Source: Pardosa pseudoannulata (Eukaryota > Arthropoda > Arachnida > Araneae > Lycosidae). From it: a stretch of DNA of 64,000 nt. The notes below the pieces were generated by a model. That model was not told the origin of the DNA. It saw only the letters and a program-made list of their open reading frames with translations, and did not search any database. Shown piece by piece: positions 26,701 to 38,929 of this stretch. A program made the position numbers and the translations under genes. The number at the start of each line of letters is the position of its first letter. The stretch's first letter is position 1. The DNA is taken from the NCBI GenBank assembly GCA_032207245.1, contig CM063504.1, positions 85,199,124-85,263,123 on the forward strand, given 5' to 3'.

Positions 26701-28461
26701 CATTCGCACTTTATTAAAAGAAAGCAATATTTACTTTTACCCTGTTTTATCTCTCTCTCTAACAATTCAGTTTTACATTATTTAAAGTTTTCCATTCGTT
26801 TGGTGAAAATATTAATGACGTAATCAATATATTCTGGAAATTCTTAATAGTAATAAATATTTAAAATCAACAGTTTCGAAAATTAACTGAAAAATTATGC
26901 ATTAGATTTTTTTCCTAATTAGGAGAAGACAAGGACGGGATTCAGCTGTAATATGCATCAGTAATTATAAGTGTTGGGTTTTAGCGGCTATATATCTCAT
27001 GGTCTTAATAGGCAAGTTGCCATAGTTAATATTTATAGTACATACTTGCGCACAAATTTTGCTTTAAAATTACTGGTTATTGGATTTTTTATGTAGGTTA
27101 CTGATGTTCTCCAAATACTAACAATTCATTTTTGTTTGTACGGTATAATAGGAAAATATCGTCCTTTCTGCAAAATTTGTTTGAGACATATAAAAATAAT
27201 TTAAATTAGTAATTTAAAAATTGTTATACTTTTCTACGTTCATTTTTCTTTTTAAAATCATTTTATTATTTTTTTTTTGTTTTGTCTATAGTTGTCTTTT
27301 AATCTGCCTCTGGAAGTTTAAAAAAAAATTAGTTTTTTATTGACTGTCTACAATGTACTCTATATGTTCTCTCTTTAAATTTTTAAAGATCGTAAACCAG
27401 TTTACAACCTCTTAAAAACTCGTCAACTTTACAAATCTTGATTATTTTTATTGGATTTTTTTTTGTGTTTATTTCCGCTTCATAACCAACTGGGGAGTAG
27501 ATTAAAAAGACAAACATACCATTTTCACTTTATTATAAAAAGGCCTTATTTACTTTTATTCTGATTTATCATAATTTCTCCTCGCAATATCTGTTCTTCA
27601 TTAATAAATATAATTCACTATTTCCGAAAACTAACAATAATTGTTTTATATAGTTTAGTTTCTTTATCAACAGTCTATAAATATGCTTGATACGTAAAAC
27701 GTAAAATAGTAAAATCGTAAAAATGAAAAACGTAAAATCGCCGTCAACTTTGTGAACTCTACAAGTTATCGTTGTTTTCATTGGATTGTACTTGTTTATC
27801 TTCGTTTAAAACTCATTAATTGAAGGACTAAAAAGACCTATTATTTGCACTTACAAACTTTGACTCTACCATTTGCAAGAAGTCAATATTTGCATCTTGA
27901 GTTATCGTTCTGCCTAATAATAACAATTCATACTTTCACATTATTCAATTTATTCCTTTTGTTTGATGAAAATATTAATAACGTATTTAATATATTAAGG
28001 AAATTATTGGTAGCAATAAGCATTCAAAGTCAACAATTTCAAAAATTAACTCGAAATATATTTTATTTTTTTTGGATGTAGTTAGTTTTCTTTTCGGCAA
28101 TGTGCAAATGTACTCCATTTGTTTGCTTTAAATCAAGCACTATTTGACTGATGATGTACATCACCGTCAACTTCGTGAGCTTTAGAAGTTACAGTTAGTT
28201 TCATTGGATTGTGCTTGTTTATTTGCATTCAAAACTCATTAAGTGATGAATTAAAAATACCTGCCATTCGCACTTTATTAAAAGAAAGCAATATTTACTT
28301 TCACCCTGTTTTATCTCTCTCTCTAACAATTCAGTTTTACATTATTTAAAATTTTCCATTCATTTGGTGAAAATATTAATGACGTAATCAATATATTCTG
28401 GAAATTCTTAATAGTAATAAATATTTAAAATCAACAGTTTAGAAAATTAACTGAAAAATTC
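23773..28461. repeat. Three tandem 1563-bp units
   Basis: The landmark GCATTAGATTTTTTTCCTA occurs at 23773, 25336 and 26899, exactly 1563 apart, and the third unit ends near 28461. Units 2 and 3 are more alike than either is to unit 1 (shared AAATACTAACAATTC against unit 1 ACATACTAGCAATTC). Each unit also contains about three diverged internal monomers recognised by CCATTTGCACT-like words. Repeated frames (24458-24655, 26006-26218, 27569-27781 minus, and 24719-24928, 26282-26491, 27845-28081 plus) are simply copies of the array. Confidence 0.96.
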
Positions 28462-29500
28462 TTTTCTAAAATGTAGATAAGTTTCGGCTTTATGAGCAAT
28501 CTGCCAATCTAAGTTGACTTAAAATGTTTGCTTTAAATTTATAAATTACATAAACAGTTTTACAACCTCGTAAAAACAGCGTTAACCTCGTCCAAACTAC
28601 AAGTGTTGTTTATCTCTGTTTAGACTAACTCATTGAGTGATGTGTTAAAGTAACCCGTCACTTGATTTGCACTTGATTTGAATAAAGCATTATTTTACTG
28701 CCTTTCAGATTTATTGTTATTTCTCTCTACCAATACCTCTTCTAATATTTAAAGCAATATATATTTAAAGATAATATTTTAAAAAACTAACAGGAAAATA
28801 TTTTTTATGTTGTTAAATTTCTTCATTATTGGCAGTGTGCAAATATACTTGAGATTTGTTCTTCTTTTAATCCAGTATGATGAATATAACGACCTAAAAG
28901 CACTTTAAACGCTGTTAACTCTGTGATAAATTTTATAGGATCGTACTTAATTATTTCCGTTTAAAACTTATTGGACGACGGATTAGCAAGACCTACCTTT
29001 TGTACTTGATCACAAAAGGTATTCTTTTCTTTCGCCCTGATTTATCATCATATCTCCCTAACAATACTTCTTTAAAAAGTCGTCAACACAGCTCACATAA
29101 CATTAAACTTAGCGTTTCTTTGTCAAAAGATCTAAAACATTTAAAAGTTATCATTCATAATATTGTCAATATTAAACATATTGTCAAAGTCAACACTTTA
29201 GAAATCGAACAACAAAAGTGTCTAATGTAGTTTCGTTTATCGGCAGTCTGCAAATTTAGTATATTTGACCGGATACGACGTGATTGATGACTTAAAATTA
29301 CCTTCATCTTTGTGAACTCTACAAGTCGTGATTATTTCCATAGGATTGCTTCAGTTGTTTATCGTTTCGAACTCATTGGGTGATGGATTAAAAGGACCTA
29401 CCATTTGCACTTGATTGCAAGAAGGCCTTATTTACTTTCATCCTGATTTATCGTCATTTCTTCCTAACAATACCTCTTTAAAAATTCATCAGTGCAGCTC
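28462..29500. repeat. Diverged older monomers flanking the 1563-bp array
   Basis: Words like ACCTACCATTTGCACTTGA and CCTGATTTATCGTCATTTC recur at about 28665, 28995 and 29400, roughly 330-400 bp apart. They match the sub-monomers inside the 1563-bp units but are far more diverged, so they look like the ancestral satellite from which the larger unit arose. Confidence 0.75.
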
Positions 29501-29910
29501 GTATAACAGTAATCCCAGCATTTCCTCGTCAAAAACCCTCCCACGTGTGGGCTCCCTTTTCTGCCGCTGACCGCGAATGGAGGCACATGCAACAGGATCG
29601 ACCTACAAGTACGGCTCCAATTACCGAACTTATTGCTTAATCGTAAGACCCAAAATGGGGCCACGAGGCAGGGATGCAATTTATGTATTAATTTTTTCTC
29701 CCTCTCATTTCAGAGTAATAGCTCGGGGAGAGCATCTCTCACGCCCATAGTCTTCAAACTGATGGGGCCCCCATTTCTGTCCCGGTGGGGGATGCTGCGA
29801 ATGAGTGACGGGCAGGCTTATTGACTGAACGGCAGTCGACCAGGAATAGGCAAATGAGGCCTGAAATGAAGCAGTATGCAGAATAGAACCTAACACGCTC
29901 GGGTATACCC
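29501..29910. promoter_or_regulatory. Less AT-rich non-coding island
   Basis: Complex sequence with GGGGCCACGAGGCAGGGATG, TGATGGGGCCCCCATTTC and similar. Overlapping frames open on both strands (29464-29679 and 29705-29998 minus, 29633-29824 plus) indicate composition rather than coding. A pyrimidine tract ending CTCTCATTTCAG near 29712 resembles a 3' splice site, but no exon-like frame follows convincingly. Confidence 0.3.
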
Positions 29911-31764
29911 TACGAATAAAAAAGAGGGAAAATAACTGACTTTCGTATAATATACCAATATTTCCACAGTATTTTAAACCTCTATAAAATTTGTTCAAAA
30001 ATCATCGAATTTGTGATTAGTGTTTTCAATATTTAAATCGATTTACTACTATTAATCGATTAATATAAAAAATTGTATTTTTCTTTAAATTTAGTGGTTT
30101 TTAAAGATATAAAATTCTTCTTTTACTTATACCTTATATTTGGCTTTCTTCGCAAACCTAAATTAGGCGGAAAAGTTTCAATGCAGGCAATTAAGAAATA
30201 AGTATAAATTTTAGACAAAGAAAAAGTATTACGATTTAATGTACACTACAAATGCAAGTAATGACGCTCTTATTCAACATTAAACAATACCTATTATATA
30301 TTATTTTCAAAAATTCAATAATATTTCTGCTTATGATAGAGTTTGAAACATGATATAAATAGTACTACAATGCATATCTATAATAATAATATTTCGTTTC
30401 TTTAACAAGAATGATATGGGCGTGATAAAAATTAGACTTTTCATGACTTTTTGCCAGAAAAGAGTTACTTGTGGGAGATATGGAAGTTATATAGAATGTT
30501 CAAATTGACTGTCTGTATGAGAGACGAACATGGCGATTAAGGAATTAAGCTAGGAATGAACAATTTTTTCGCTTGTAGATCAAACAACAAAAGAAAATAT
30601 TTGTAATTATGTAAAATAATGTAATTTATTTTAAAATTTTAACAACTGCAAAATTATTTCTAGATCCATTCAAGTTTAAGAGATTGAAACTCTAAATGAA
30701 TTACGTTTTATAGTAGACATTTTTTTGGTTGATATGGTTAACGAATACATTCAAAGAAAAACCAATAACATTTTATTTTTTAATAATTGCACAACTATTC
30801 ACAATGTCGTTGTCTGTTATATCTTCTGATATTTAATAAGTAATATTAGAATTTGTATCTAAAGTAAAAGTCACTGGGCGGAATATAAAATGAACATTCC
30901 CTCAAGATGAGAATTCATCTATATTGCAATTTATATGTACCTATTGTATTCTTCAAGTCAAAGAGTAAAAAAGTTTTCACGTGCCTATATGTTTTCCGAT
31001 TTGAAATTAAACCACAATTTTTTATATTGTTAAGCCAGAGAGGAGTGAAAAGTTATTAGCACCTCTCTTGTATTTCGTATAATAATTTCCTTTATTGTTA
31101 ATTATTATATTATATATATATCATAGTTTTAAAATTTACAGCCGGTTGTAGTTGGCTGGAGATTCGTAATTTGCTTATCCCGGGTTAAGAAGTATAAAAG
31201 TAAAATGACTGTCGATTATTATACTAATTCATGAAAGAAACATTGAAAATAAAAGGAAATTAAAAACGAATTTCCTGAAGGACATCAAAGCCTTAAGAAT
31301 AAAAATTACGGCAATAACTGAAAAAATTAAAGAGTATAAAGGAAATTACTATTCCGAGTGCAGCGGAGCATCGTGAATGTCATTTACTATAATAATATAC
31401 GTTAGAAATAGAGAGAATGCCTCACAAATTGCTAAGAGGGAAAAATTTAAAAAATATATATTTGTTGCTATGTCTTTCAAAAGAATAGAAAAGATGACTC
31501 ATTGCTATCTAATTGCCAGAAAAGGAGATCCACGGGAGAATTTTATGTTAGTAAACAGTTGCGACATTATTGCTAATAAATACTCAGCTCATTAAGATAA
31601 CTTAAGAAAATATTTTGTAAACATTCTGTAACATTCATAGCTTTGCAGAACTTATAGGCTTAAAAAATGACATCATGTATGTTATTTGATAAAATATCTA
31701 TGTCATTTTATAAATTGTCAGAGATCTAAGCTAATAATTTACACGCATTTGTCGTTTTGTTGAC
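29911..31764. other. AT-rich DNA, no gene seen
   Basis: No element or gene recognised. The frame 31377-31595 has no identifiable domain. Confidence 0.5.
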
Positions 31765-33590
31765 ATGCCACTTTTATTTTATTAAATCAAAAATAGGCCA
31801 TTTCCATAAAGTCTTTTCAGATATCCCTATTTTAAGTCCCCTTATGCTATTTTAATATTACAAGAGAAGATTTCAGCTATCTTTCTTCAGAATACTTTGT
31901 CAGCATCCCAACTAGACATAATAACGTTTTTAAAGGGATGTGACTATTTTATGTGAAAAATAATTGCGTTTAAACTGTTACCCTATTTTTTCAGCTTCGC
32001 TTCTTCATTTAACGCAACCACAGAAACTTACCTCAGTAGGAGATTTTCATTTTGTTTTAGACCCATTTTATTCTACAGAGTTTCTGTAATATCCAATATT
32101 ATTCTCCTAGCAACTATTATCGCATAACGAAATTTTCAAGTCATCAAATTTTAAGTAGTACATCAATTGTTTTTAATAGTTCACATTCTTATATTAGTAA
32201 TGTATTGACATTCCTATATTAGTAACGTACAGACTTGCTTGTATGCCAGTAAATGCTCTACGAAATTCATAACTTTCATAACTGCAAAATTTTGTAGAAA
32301 GTAATTTCTGTTAAACCTTAAATATTAATAAGCATATTTATTTAATGTAACATCTTTTGTTTCAGTAGCATTCCTATCACTGCGAGTCTGTACTCAAAAA
32401 TAAAGTTATGAAACGCAAGTTCAAAGCAATTTAAAAATACTTCAAGAATTACAAGTGATAAATTTAACATAACACATAACTTTCTACATTTTTTTAAAAA
32501 TTCTACGTCAAAACCATCCTTTTGCATAACAGTTATTTTTCGGGTAAGTGAATTTCTACCTTTTCATAGTTTGTTTTTTTTCAAAAATATGTGTATTTAT
32601 ATAACAAAACTAAGTTGTTTTTATGAAGTTAGACCTTTATTAATGATCTAGGAAATAGTTTTACTTTAAACAGAGCAAAACTTTTACTTTTATGTTAAAT
32701 CAAAAATGTGCTATTTTAATAAAGTCATTTCAGCTCTTAAGCTATCCCTATTCTAAGTCCCCTTTTGCCATTCTAATATCACAAGAGAAGATTTCAGCTA
32801 TCTTTCTTCAGAATACTTTGTCAGCATCCCTACTAGACATAATAACGTTTTTAAAGGGATGTGAATATTTTATGTGAAAATTAATTGCGTTTAAACTGTT
32901 ACCCTATTTCTTCAATTTCGTTTCTTCATTTAACGCAACCACAGAAGCTTACCTCACCACGAGATTTTCATTTTGTTTTTTCCTATTTTATTCTACAGAG
33001 TTTCAGTAATATTCAATATTATTCTCCTAGCAAGTATTATCGCATAATGAAATTTTCAAGTCATCAAACTTTAAGTAGTACATCAGCTGTTTCAATAGTT
33101 CACATTCCTCCTATATTAGTAATGTATCACGTAAGGACTTGCTTGTATGTCACTAAATGCTCTGCAAAATCATAACTTTCCTAACTGCAAAATTTTGTAG
33201 GGAGTATTTTCTGTCAAATCTTAAATATTAATAAGCGTATTTATCAAATGTAACTTCTTTTGTTTCAGTAGCATTCTTATCACTTCCAGCCTGTTCTCAA
33301 AAATAAGATTATGACACGCAAGTTCAAAGCAATTTAATAATACTTCAAGAATTACAAGTGATAAATTTAACATAACACTTAATTTTCTACATTTTTTAAA
33401 AATTCAGCATCAAAACCATTCTTTTGCATAACAGTTATTTTTCGGGTAAGTGGATTTCTGTCTTTTCATATTTTGTGTTTTTCAAAAATGTGTCACTTTA
33501 TATAACAAAACTAAGTAGTTTTTTTATGAAGTTAGACCCTTATTAACGATTTGAGGAAACATTTACCTTAAACAAAGCAAAACTTTTACT
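31765..33590. repeat. Diverged tandem duplication of about 900-920 bp
   Basis: GAAGATTTCAGCTATC recurs at 31866 and 32787 (921 apart), followed in both by CATAATAACGTTTTTAAAGG and AATTGCGTTTAAACTGTTACC. A third start (TTAAATTAAAAATAGGC) lies near 33598. The copies have many substitutions and several small indels. Frames at 32692-32877 and 32885-33175 have no known features. Confidence 0.88.
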
Positions 33591-34102
33591 TTTATGTTAA
33601 ATTAAAAATAGGCTATTTCATTGAAGTCTTTTCAGCTCTTAAACTATCCCTATCCTAAAGTTCCCTTTTGCCTCATTAATATTTAAGTCGTCATTAATAT
33701 TTTCCTAGTGTCCCATTATAATTTAATTTTCATTCATTAAAATCAATTGCCAATACAGCATCAAAACCATTCTTTTGCATAACAGTTATTTTTCGGGTAA
33801 GTGGATTTCTGTCTTTTCATATTTTGTGTTTTTCAAAAATGTGTCACTTTATATAACAAAACTAAGTAGTTTTTTTATGAAGTTAGACCCTTATTAACGA
33901 TTTGAGGAAACATTTACCTTAAACAAAGCAAAACTTTTATGTTAAATTAAAAATAGGCTATTTCATTGAAGTCTTTTCAGCTCTTAAACTATCCCTATCC
34001 TAAAGTTCCCTTTTGCCTCATTAATATTTAAGTCGTCATTAATATTTTCCTAGTGTCCCATTATAATTTAATTTTCAATTCATTAAAATCAATTGCCAAT
34101 AC
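33407..34102. repeat. Near-perfect 350-bp tandem duplication
   Basis: Copy 1 is 33407-33756 and copy 2 is 33757-34102. By eye they differ only by one 6-base deletion and one 2-base insertion. It overlaps the end of the older 900-bp repeat, so this is a recent second-round duplication. Confidence 0.94.
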
Positions 34103-34719
34103 GCTACTCGTGCTTATAAATAGGATCAGAAAATAAAATCACCTTGACATCCAATGATTAATTTTCATTTGCCTACTTGCTTTAAAATAGGGGGAAGTCC
34201 ATCATACGGTGGGTTTTTCCCTTACATGCATAAAACATGGAGATTGTTTTCTCAGATGTAAATCATGCTTTGCAAATTTATCTGACACATATTAAGTAAA
34301 TGAAAAGAATTAAGCAAAACTTCAGCTTTCTTTTCACGATCTATCTAATCATCTTTCAGCTGTAGAGTTTTACATTTCTTTGAAACAAGATTTATAGAGA
34401 ATCTAGTTAATACTTCACTAGGAATCCTTTAAGCCTGTAATCTTATTTATGACCGCGAAATCTTCCTTTGTCAGTAAATGTTTTTTTCTTTTAACTTTGC
34501 TCCGGAATTCTCTCAAAAGGAGAATAACTGTATTAAAATTTTATACGATTGAAACACGTAGTTAATTTTGCTACTCATGCCATCCACTGCTTGAAGCTGA
34601 TTCTGTATGGCTATTGCATCCATGCAAATAGATTGGAACCCACAAAATTTTCCGAATGATAGCGTCTAAATTATTACCACCATTCGACCAAATTTAGCAC
34701 AGATAGTTAGATTTGATTA
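34103..34719. other. AT-rich DNA, no gene seen
   Basis: No gene or element recognised. Confidence 0.5.
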
Positions 34720-34900
34720 AAAGCTGTGGTTAACTTTATGTTACGAAAAGTCACTTAAAACCTGGATTTCCTTCTTAAGAGGCTACTTTGGCGGCTACCA
34801 AGCAACCATCCGTCTTCCAAGCCAGCAGTGGCATTCGAACCCATATACCATGCTTCCTGACAACAGCAGCACTCCAATTAGAAAGCTACCAATTTACAAG
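34720..34900 (-). mobile_element. Possible tRNA-derived SINE
   Basis: On the minus strand GGTAGCTTTCTAATTGGAG resembles an A box and GGGTTCGAATGCC a B box, separated by about 40 bases and followed by less AT-rich sequence (GGATGGTTGCTTGGTAGCCG). No A-tail is clear. Confidence 0.4.
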
Positions 34901-36495
34901 ATAGCTGAATAATTAATTAACCATCTTCGAAAAAACGGTAAAGAACAAGAATGAAAATAATATTTAATACGATAAAACTTCACGCAAATATTCAAGTATA
35001 CAAAATTTACTCTTCCTTTGAAATCCTGGAATCGGTATTTGGTAAAGAGGTCACATAAGCTATAAGTACAAAGTGTAAAGTAGGGAACGATCATTCTAAA
35101 AACACACAATAAGTTTTCAATTGAATATAGCTTAATAAAGACGAAAACAAGCTCAAGAGACAATATTTGATAAAATAAATAAGAAAAATCGGTATGAATG
35201 CAGCAGTAATAAAGCATAAGAAAATTAAGATACAAAGAAAAGAAATAGATTGAGTTTTATTAATGAGTACCTAGGTATTTTAAAATTTTAGGTTGAGTTA
35301 GACCAAGGAATTATGATTCGGCTCATTGTATCTGTTAAATAAAGCATTGTGTGCAGTTCAAACCTCTAGAGTGGGCAATTTTTGCTTAGTGAAATATGTC
35401 GCATTGAATTTTTCACGGTAAATCAATAACTAAGGGAAATAATTTAAGCGATGTAAATTCCTCTATTATCTATTCAATCAAACCAAAAAATACAGTGTAG
35501 AAATTATAATTAAAGTCTTAAAGTTTTTAATGTTCTTTATTCTAAGGCTTCGCTTACATCAAAACAGCCATTCTCCTAGGGAGAAATTCGATGGAATGTC
35601 ACAGTGAATTAGTGGGAGCCCTTGGGAATAATGCCCTACCATACCGTACAGTACCACGATGGGTAGGAAGTTTCAACAAAGGCATGTGTAAACACGGGCT
35701 ACTTCCATCTCGCACGACACTCACCAACTGACTGATTTCACAGCCCTCGATGCGCTACTACCAACTATCACAGAGCCATCTGCTGTTCTGCATACGCACT
35801 ATGATTTTAAACTTCCACACGACACATATACGTTTGGGATCTGTTCACATATCTACAAGAAAAAAAAAGTTGTCTTGACTTATGCCCAACCCTCGTATTT
35901 TCTAAAAAAAAAAAAAAAAAGAAATATTACATCCTATTTAATAACGTCACGAAACACACAAAAATAATACTCATCTATGTCAAAAATACGATTCTAAATA
36001 CAATGTTAAAAAGAACCTATAACCATAACTAATTTGATAAAGAATAGACCTATTTATAGCTCATATTTTTATTCTAAGTCAAGTGTATGAAAAAAAAAAC
36101 AATTTTACGTGTCTCAAACTTCAAAGCGATAACTTCTACATAGGGTCTCAAAACACTCTAAGTGGAAGAATAAAAAATTATCATCTCTTTTTTTTTACTT
36201 CAGTATTTCTCTTGTCGCATGAGTCACATAAATGTTCTTTGCGTGACAGCCTTTCAAATGCATTGTCTTTTCTCCCTTAATTGTGTGTTATCTGTGACTT
36301 TGTAAGGCTGAATCCAAATCACTAAGAGTAATAAATGTTGAATATTCCTATTTTTTATTATATGTGACTTTTTGTGTGTGTGTGCGTTTGGTACACACGC
36401 TGTGTATGTTATTGATTGAAATTTACGATATCCCCAATGCAAGCACATGTAAGGCAAATGTATTTTCCTTTTACCACTTTTTACGAAGTACAGGA
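34901..36495. other. Unassigned DNA, no gene seen
   Basis: The minus-strand frame 34894-35235 (113 aa) is hydrophobic and Tyr/Phe-rich, as expected of AT-rich non-coding DNA. The stretch 35560-35800 is less AT-rich and could be a dispersed repeat. A poly-A run lies near 35906-35920. Confidence 0.45.
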
Positions 36496-36933
36496 AGTTT
36501 TGTAATCACGAAAACTATTGGTCTTCATATTTCAGCTGAAATACCTATTTTGACCAAGTCTGGATCTGTTTTGACTAGTTTAAACATCACGTCTGTGCGT
36601 ACGTAAAATAATCTTTAAAAATAAATTTTGATAATCTCTGAGTGCGTTTTGACTAGTTTTGTCGTGACTTTTATACATATGTGCATTCCTAGCATACGTC
36701 AAAAAACAATCAGCAGTTTTATAATCACGAAAACTATTGGTCTTCATATTTCAGTGGAAATACCCATTTTGACCAAGTCTGGATCTGTACTCATTAATTT
36801 AAACGTCACGTCTGTACGTAGATAAAATAATCCTTAAATATAAATTTTGATAATATCTGAGTGCGTTTTGACTAGTATTGTCGTGACTTTTGTACATATG
36901 TGCATTCCTAGCATACGACAAAAACAATCGGCA
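36496..36933. repeat. 219-bp tandem duplication
   Basis: AATCACGAAAACTATTGG begins about 10 bases after each unit start, at 36496 and 36715, and each unit runs on to GTGCATTCCTAGCATACG. The homologous frames 36364-36606, 36628-36825 and 36847-37038 follow the repeat and need not be coding. Confidence 0.93.
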
Positions 36934-37170
36934 GAAAAAAATTTAAATTTTTTTTCAGTAAGACAGAAATTATCCACATCCGCTACCAACGTTTTTAGCA
37001 ACAGAGACCAAGGGCTTGTTGTGCAAATTTTTAAGTAGGAATGTTATGACATCTTGTTCTTTACTTTACTTTCTGTACACTCTTTATAAAGAAAAATTTC
37101 AATATAAAAAATATTAAAAAGTTATCAGTTATCATCAAGTGGCACTGTTCGAGCTGTGCTCATTGTTGAA
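36934..37170. other. AT-rich spacer
   Basis: Nothing recognised between the 219-bp duplication and the first TTAA element of the cluster. Confidence 0.5.
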
Positions 37171-37174
37171 TTAA

Positions 37175-37496
37175 CCCCTTAACATGCACGCTCGAGTTAA
37201 CTCGAGCGCGTTAAACTGGCCAAACTGTACACACTCGAGATAATTCGAGTGGCGTTGTACTTTATGTTGCTATAATTTTTCACACTCGAATGCAATCGAG
37301 AATTGAAAACAGCAATGTGAAAGAAAAAAAATCGTTTTATTGATATTTATCATTTGGTGGAATTGTAAGCTATAAAACTTACTTATTCAAGTCCAAATTT
37401 TTTTTTCTAAATTCAACCTTCTAAATTGTGTTTTTCACATTAAAAAAATTGATTGTTTTTGGCTGGCCTTTTTCAGAAAAACTGTGCATTAAGGGG
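37175..37496. mobile_element. piggyBac-type MITE with CTCGAG palindromes
   Basis: Flanked by TTAA (37171-37174, 37497-37500). Left end CCCCTTAACATGCACG, inverted right end CCCCTTAATGCACAG, matching with a one- or two-base indel. At 322 bp it has no coding capacity. Three CTCGA/TCGAG inverted repeats crowd the left side: 37189-37208 (a perfect 20-bp palindrome), 37232-37251 and 37285-37300. These are likely subterminal binding sites. Confidence 0.88.
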
Positions 37497-37655
37497 TTAA
37501 GACATGCTACTCATTACTTAATACAATTCTACTCATGAATTAACATTTTATAAATTTTTGATGCGATTAAAAGGTAATATTTTAGAAATTATACAACGCT
37601 CACTTTATTAAAGAATAGAAGGATCGTGTCAGACATTTAAATAAAATAAATTTAA

Positions 37656-37873
37656 CCCTTAATTTGGCTAAGTCTGGCCGCTACACAGGACATGTATATT
37701 TATAACTACTATATAACATAATTGTCCGTGTTCGCCACAGCGGACATTAATTATCTCAATGGAAAATGATATATTTTTTTGTTTATCTTACAGAGATCCT
37801 AATGTCTCTACAGACATGGAAAAAATAACAGAAATTAAAAAATATTTGTAAAAACATCTTGTCAAATTAAGGG
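37656..37873. mobile_element. piggyBac-type MITE
   Basis: Flanked by TTAA (37652-37655, 37874-37877). The inverted termini share CCCTTAATTTG perfectly, then diverge (GCTAAG against ACAAG). Length is 218 bp. The interior contains related GGCCGCTACACAGGACATG and, inverted, ATGTCCGCTGTGGCGAAC near 37723-37746. No coding capacity. Confidence 0.87.
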
Positions 37874-38176
37874 TTAAATAAAGTGCAACAAAAAATGGGT
37901 ATTATTTAATAGGTATAATAACAGGCAGCTTAATATAAGGCAGTAATATAGTGTCGACATTGGATTTTTTTAAACTCGTTTTGAGTTTATTAATGATTTA
38001 TAGGTATATATTGTTAGATACTAGATTTCTATCACGGACAGACAACCTAGCTTGTTTTTCTGAAAGTTAACTGAACGATTTAAATGACTTTAATATGTTT
38101 AGCAAAGTTGTGGACTTGTTGTTGTCGATGGTAGCAGGAGATATAGATGTTTAGATGGATGAAGTACAAGAATTAA

Positions 38177-38601
38177 CACTTTGACTGCCATGGCTATCAT
38201 ATGTGATATCCAGTGATATTTCCGTTGAGACACTGGCTATCCGATATGATAGCCATGGTGTTTTAACACTTCAGGCCATGGCTATCAAAGATGTTATCAG
38301 TTACATGAAAATCGTATTGGAGTTTGATTGTTGGGCTCCCTACGATGTGTTAGGTATACGTGGTTTGCGCAAATTGGTATATGTGACGATTTTATGAGCT
38401 AAGTTTTATGAAAAATTAAATATTTGGAACATGCAACAAAAAAGGGAATATATATAAATAGAGAGAGTTTGTTTTAAAATATTGTTTGTTTTGAAATATT
38501 GTTTTTATATATAGTTTTATGTTGAAAAAATACAAATTACACAAAAAAAAAAGTTTGGCCCCGTTGTGAACATTTGCAATTTTGGCTTGGCAGTCAAAGT
38601 G
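38177..38601. mobile_element. piggyBac-type MITE with duplicated terminus
   Basis: Flanked by TTAA (38173-38176, 38602-38605). Left end CACTTTGACTGCCATGGC, inverted right end CACTTTGACTGCCAAGCC. Length is 425 bp. CCATGGCTATCATAT at 38188-38202 is repeated inverted at 38244-38258, and a second TTAACACTT plus GGCCATGGCTATCA occurs 90 bases into the element at 38263. GGCTATC motifs recur four times counting both strands. The short frame 38203-38397 is incidental. Confidence 0.87.
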
Positions 38602-38674
38602 TTAAATGAACACTTATTTATCAACCTTTAACTAAAGTGGGTCAAAATACAATGGTTTTGGGAACACAAGTAAA

Positions 38675-38852
38675 CAGTGGCTTACGCAGAATTTTTTCAA
38701 GGGGTGTGTTCATAATTTTCAAGGGGGGGGGTGTTCATAATTCTAAAAAATAATAGCCCGCATAATTTCAATTAAAATTTTTTATTTTTGCCATTTTGTC
38801 CGAGCATAAGGGGGAGGTTAAACCCCTAACCCCCCCTCCTTCCGTACGCCTG
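38675..38852. mobile_element. hAT-like MITE with G-rich ends
   Basis: Left end CAGTGGCTTACGCAGAATTT followed by a run of nine G; inverted right end CAGGCGTACGGAAGGAGG followed by a G run. Short elements with CAGnGGCGTACGnAG ends and poly-G subtermini are common in arthropods. I see no matching target duplication, so boundaries are approximate. Confidence 0.6.
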
Positions 38853-38929
38853 TGTAAGTAGAATATTGCCACTTTTAGAAGCGTTATTGTACACAAATTT
38901 AAACAATGCAGATACTAAATTGGGGAGTT

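Noticed and set aside
34894..35235. 113-residue minus frame as a membrane protein
   Set aside because: Phe/Tyr/Leu richness is what AT-rich DNA gives by chance; no start context, homology or splice evidence.
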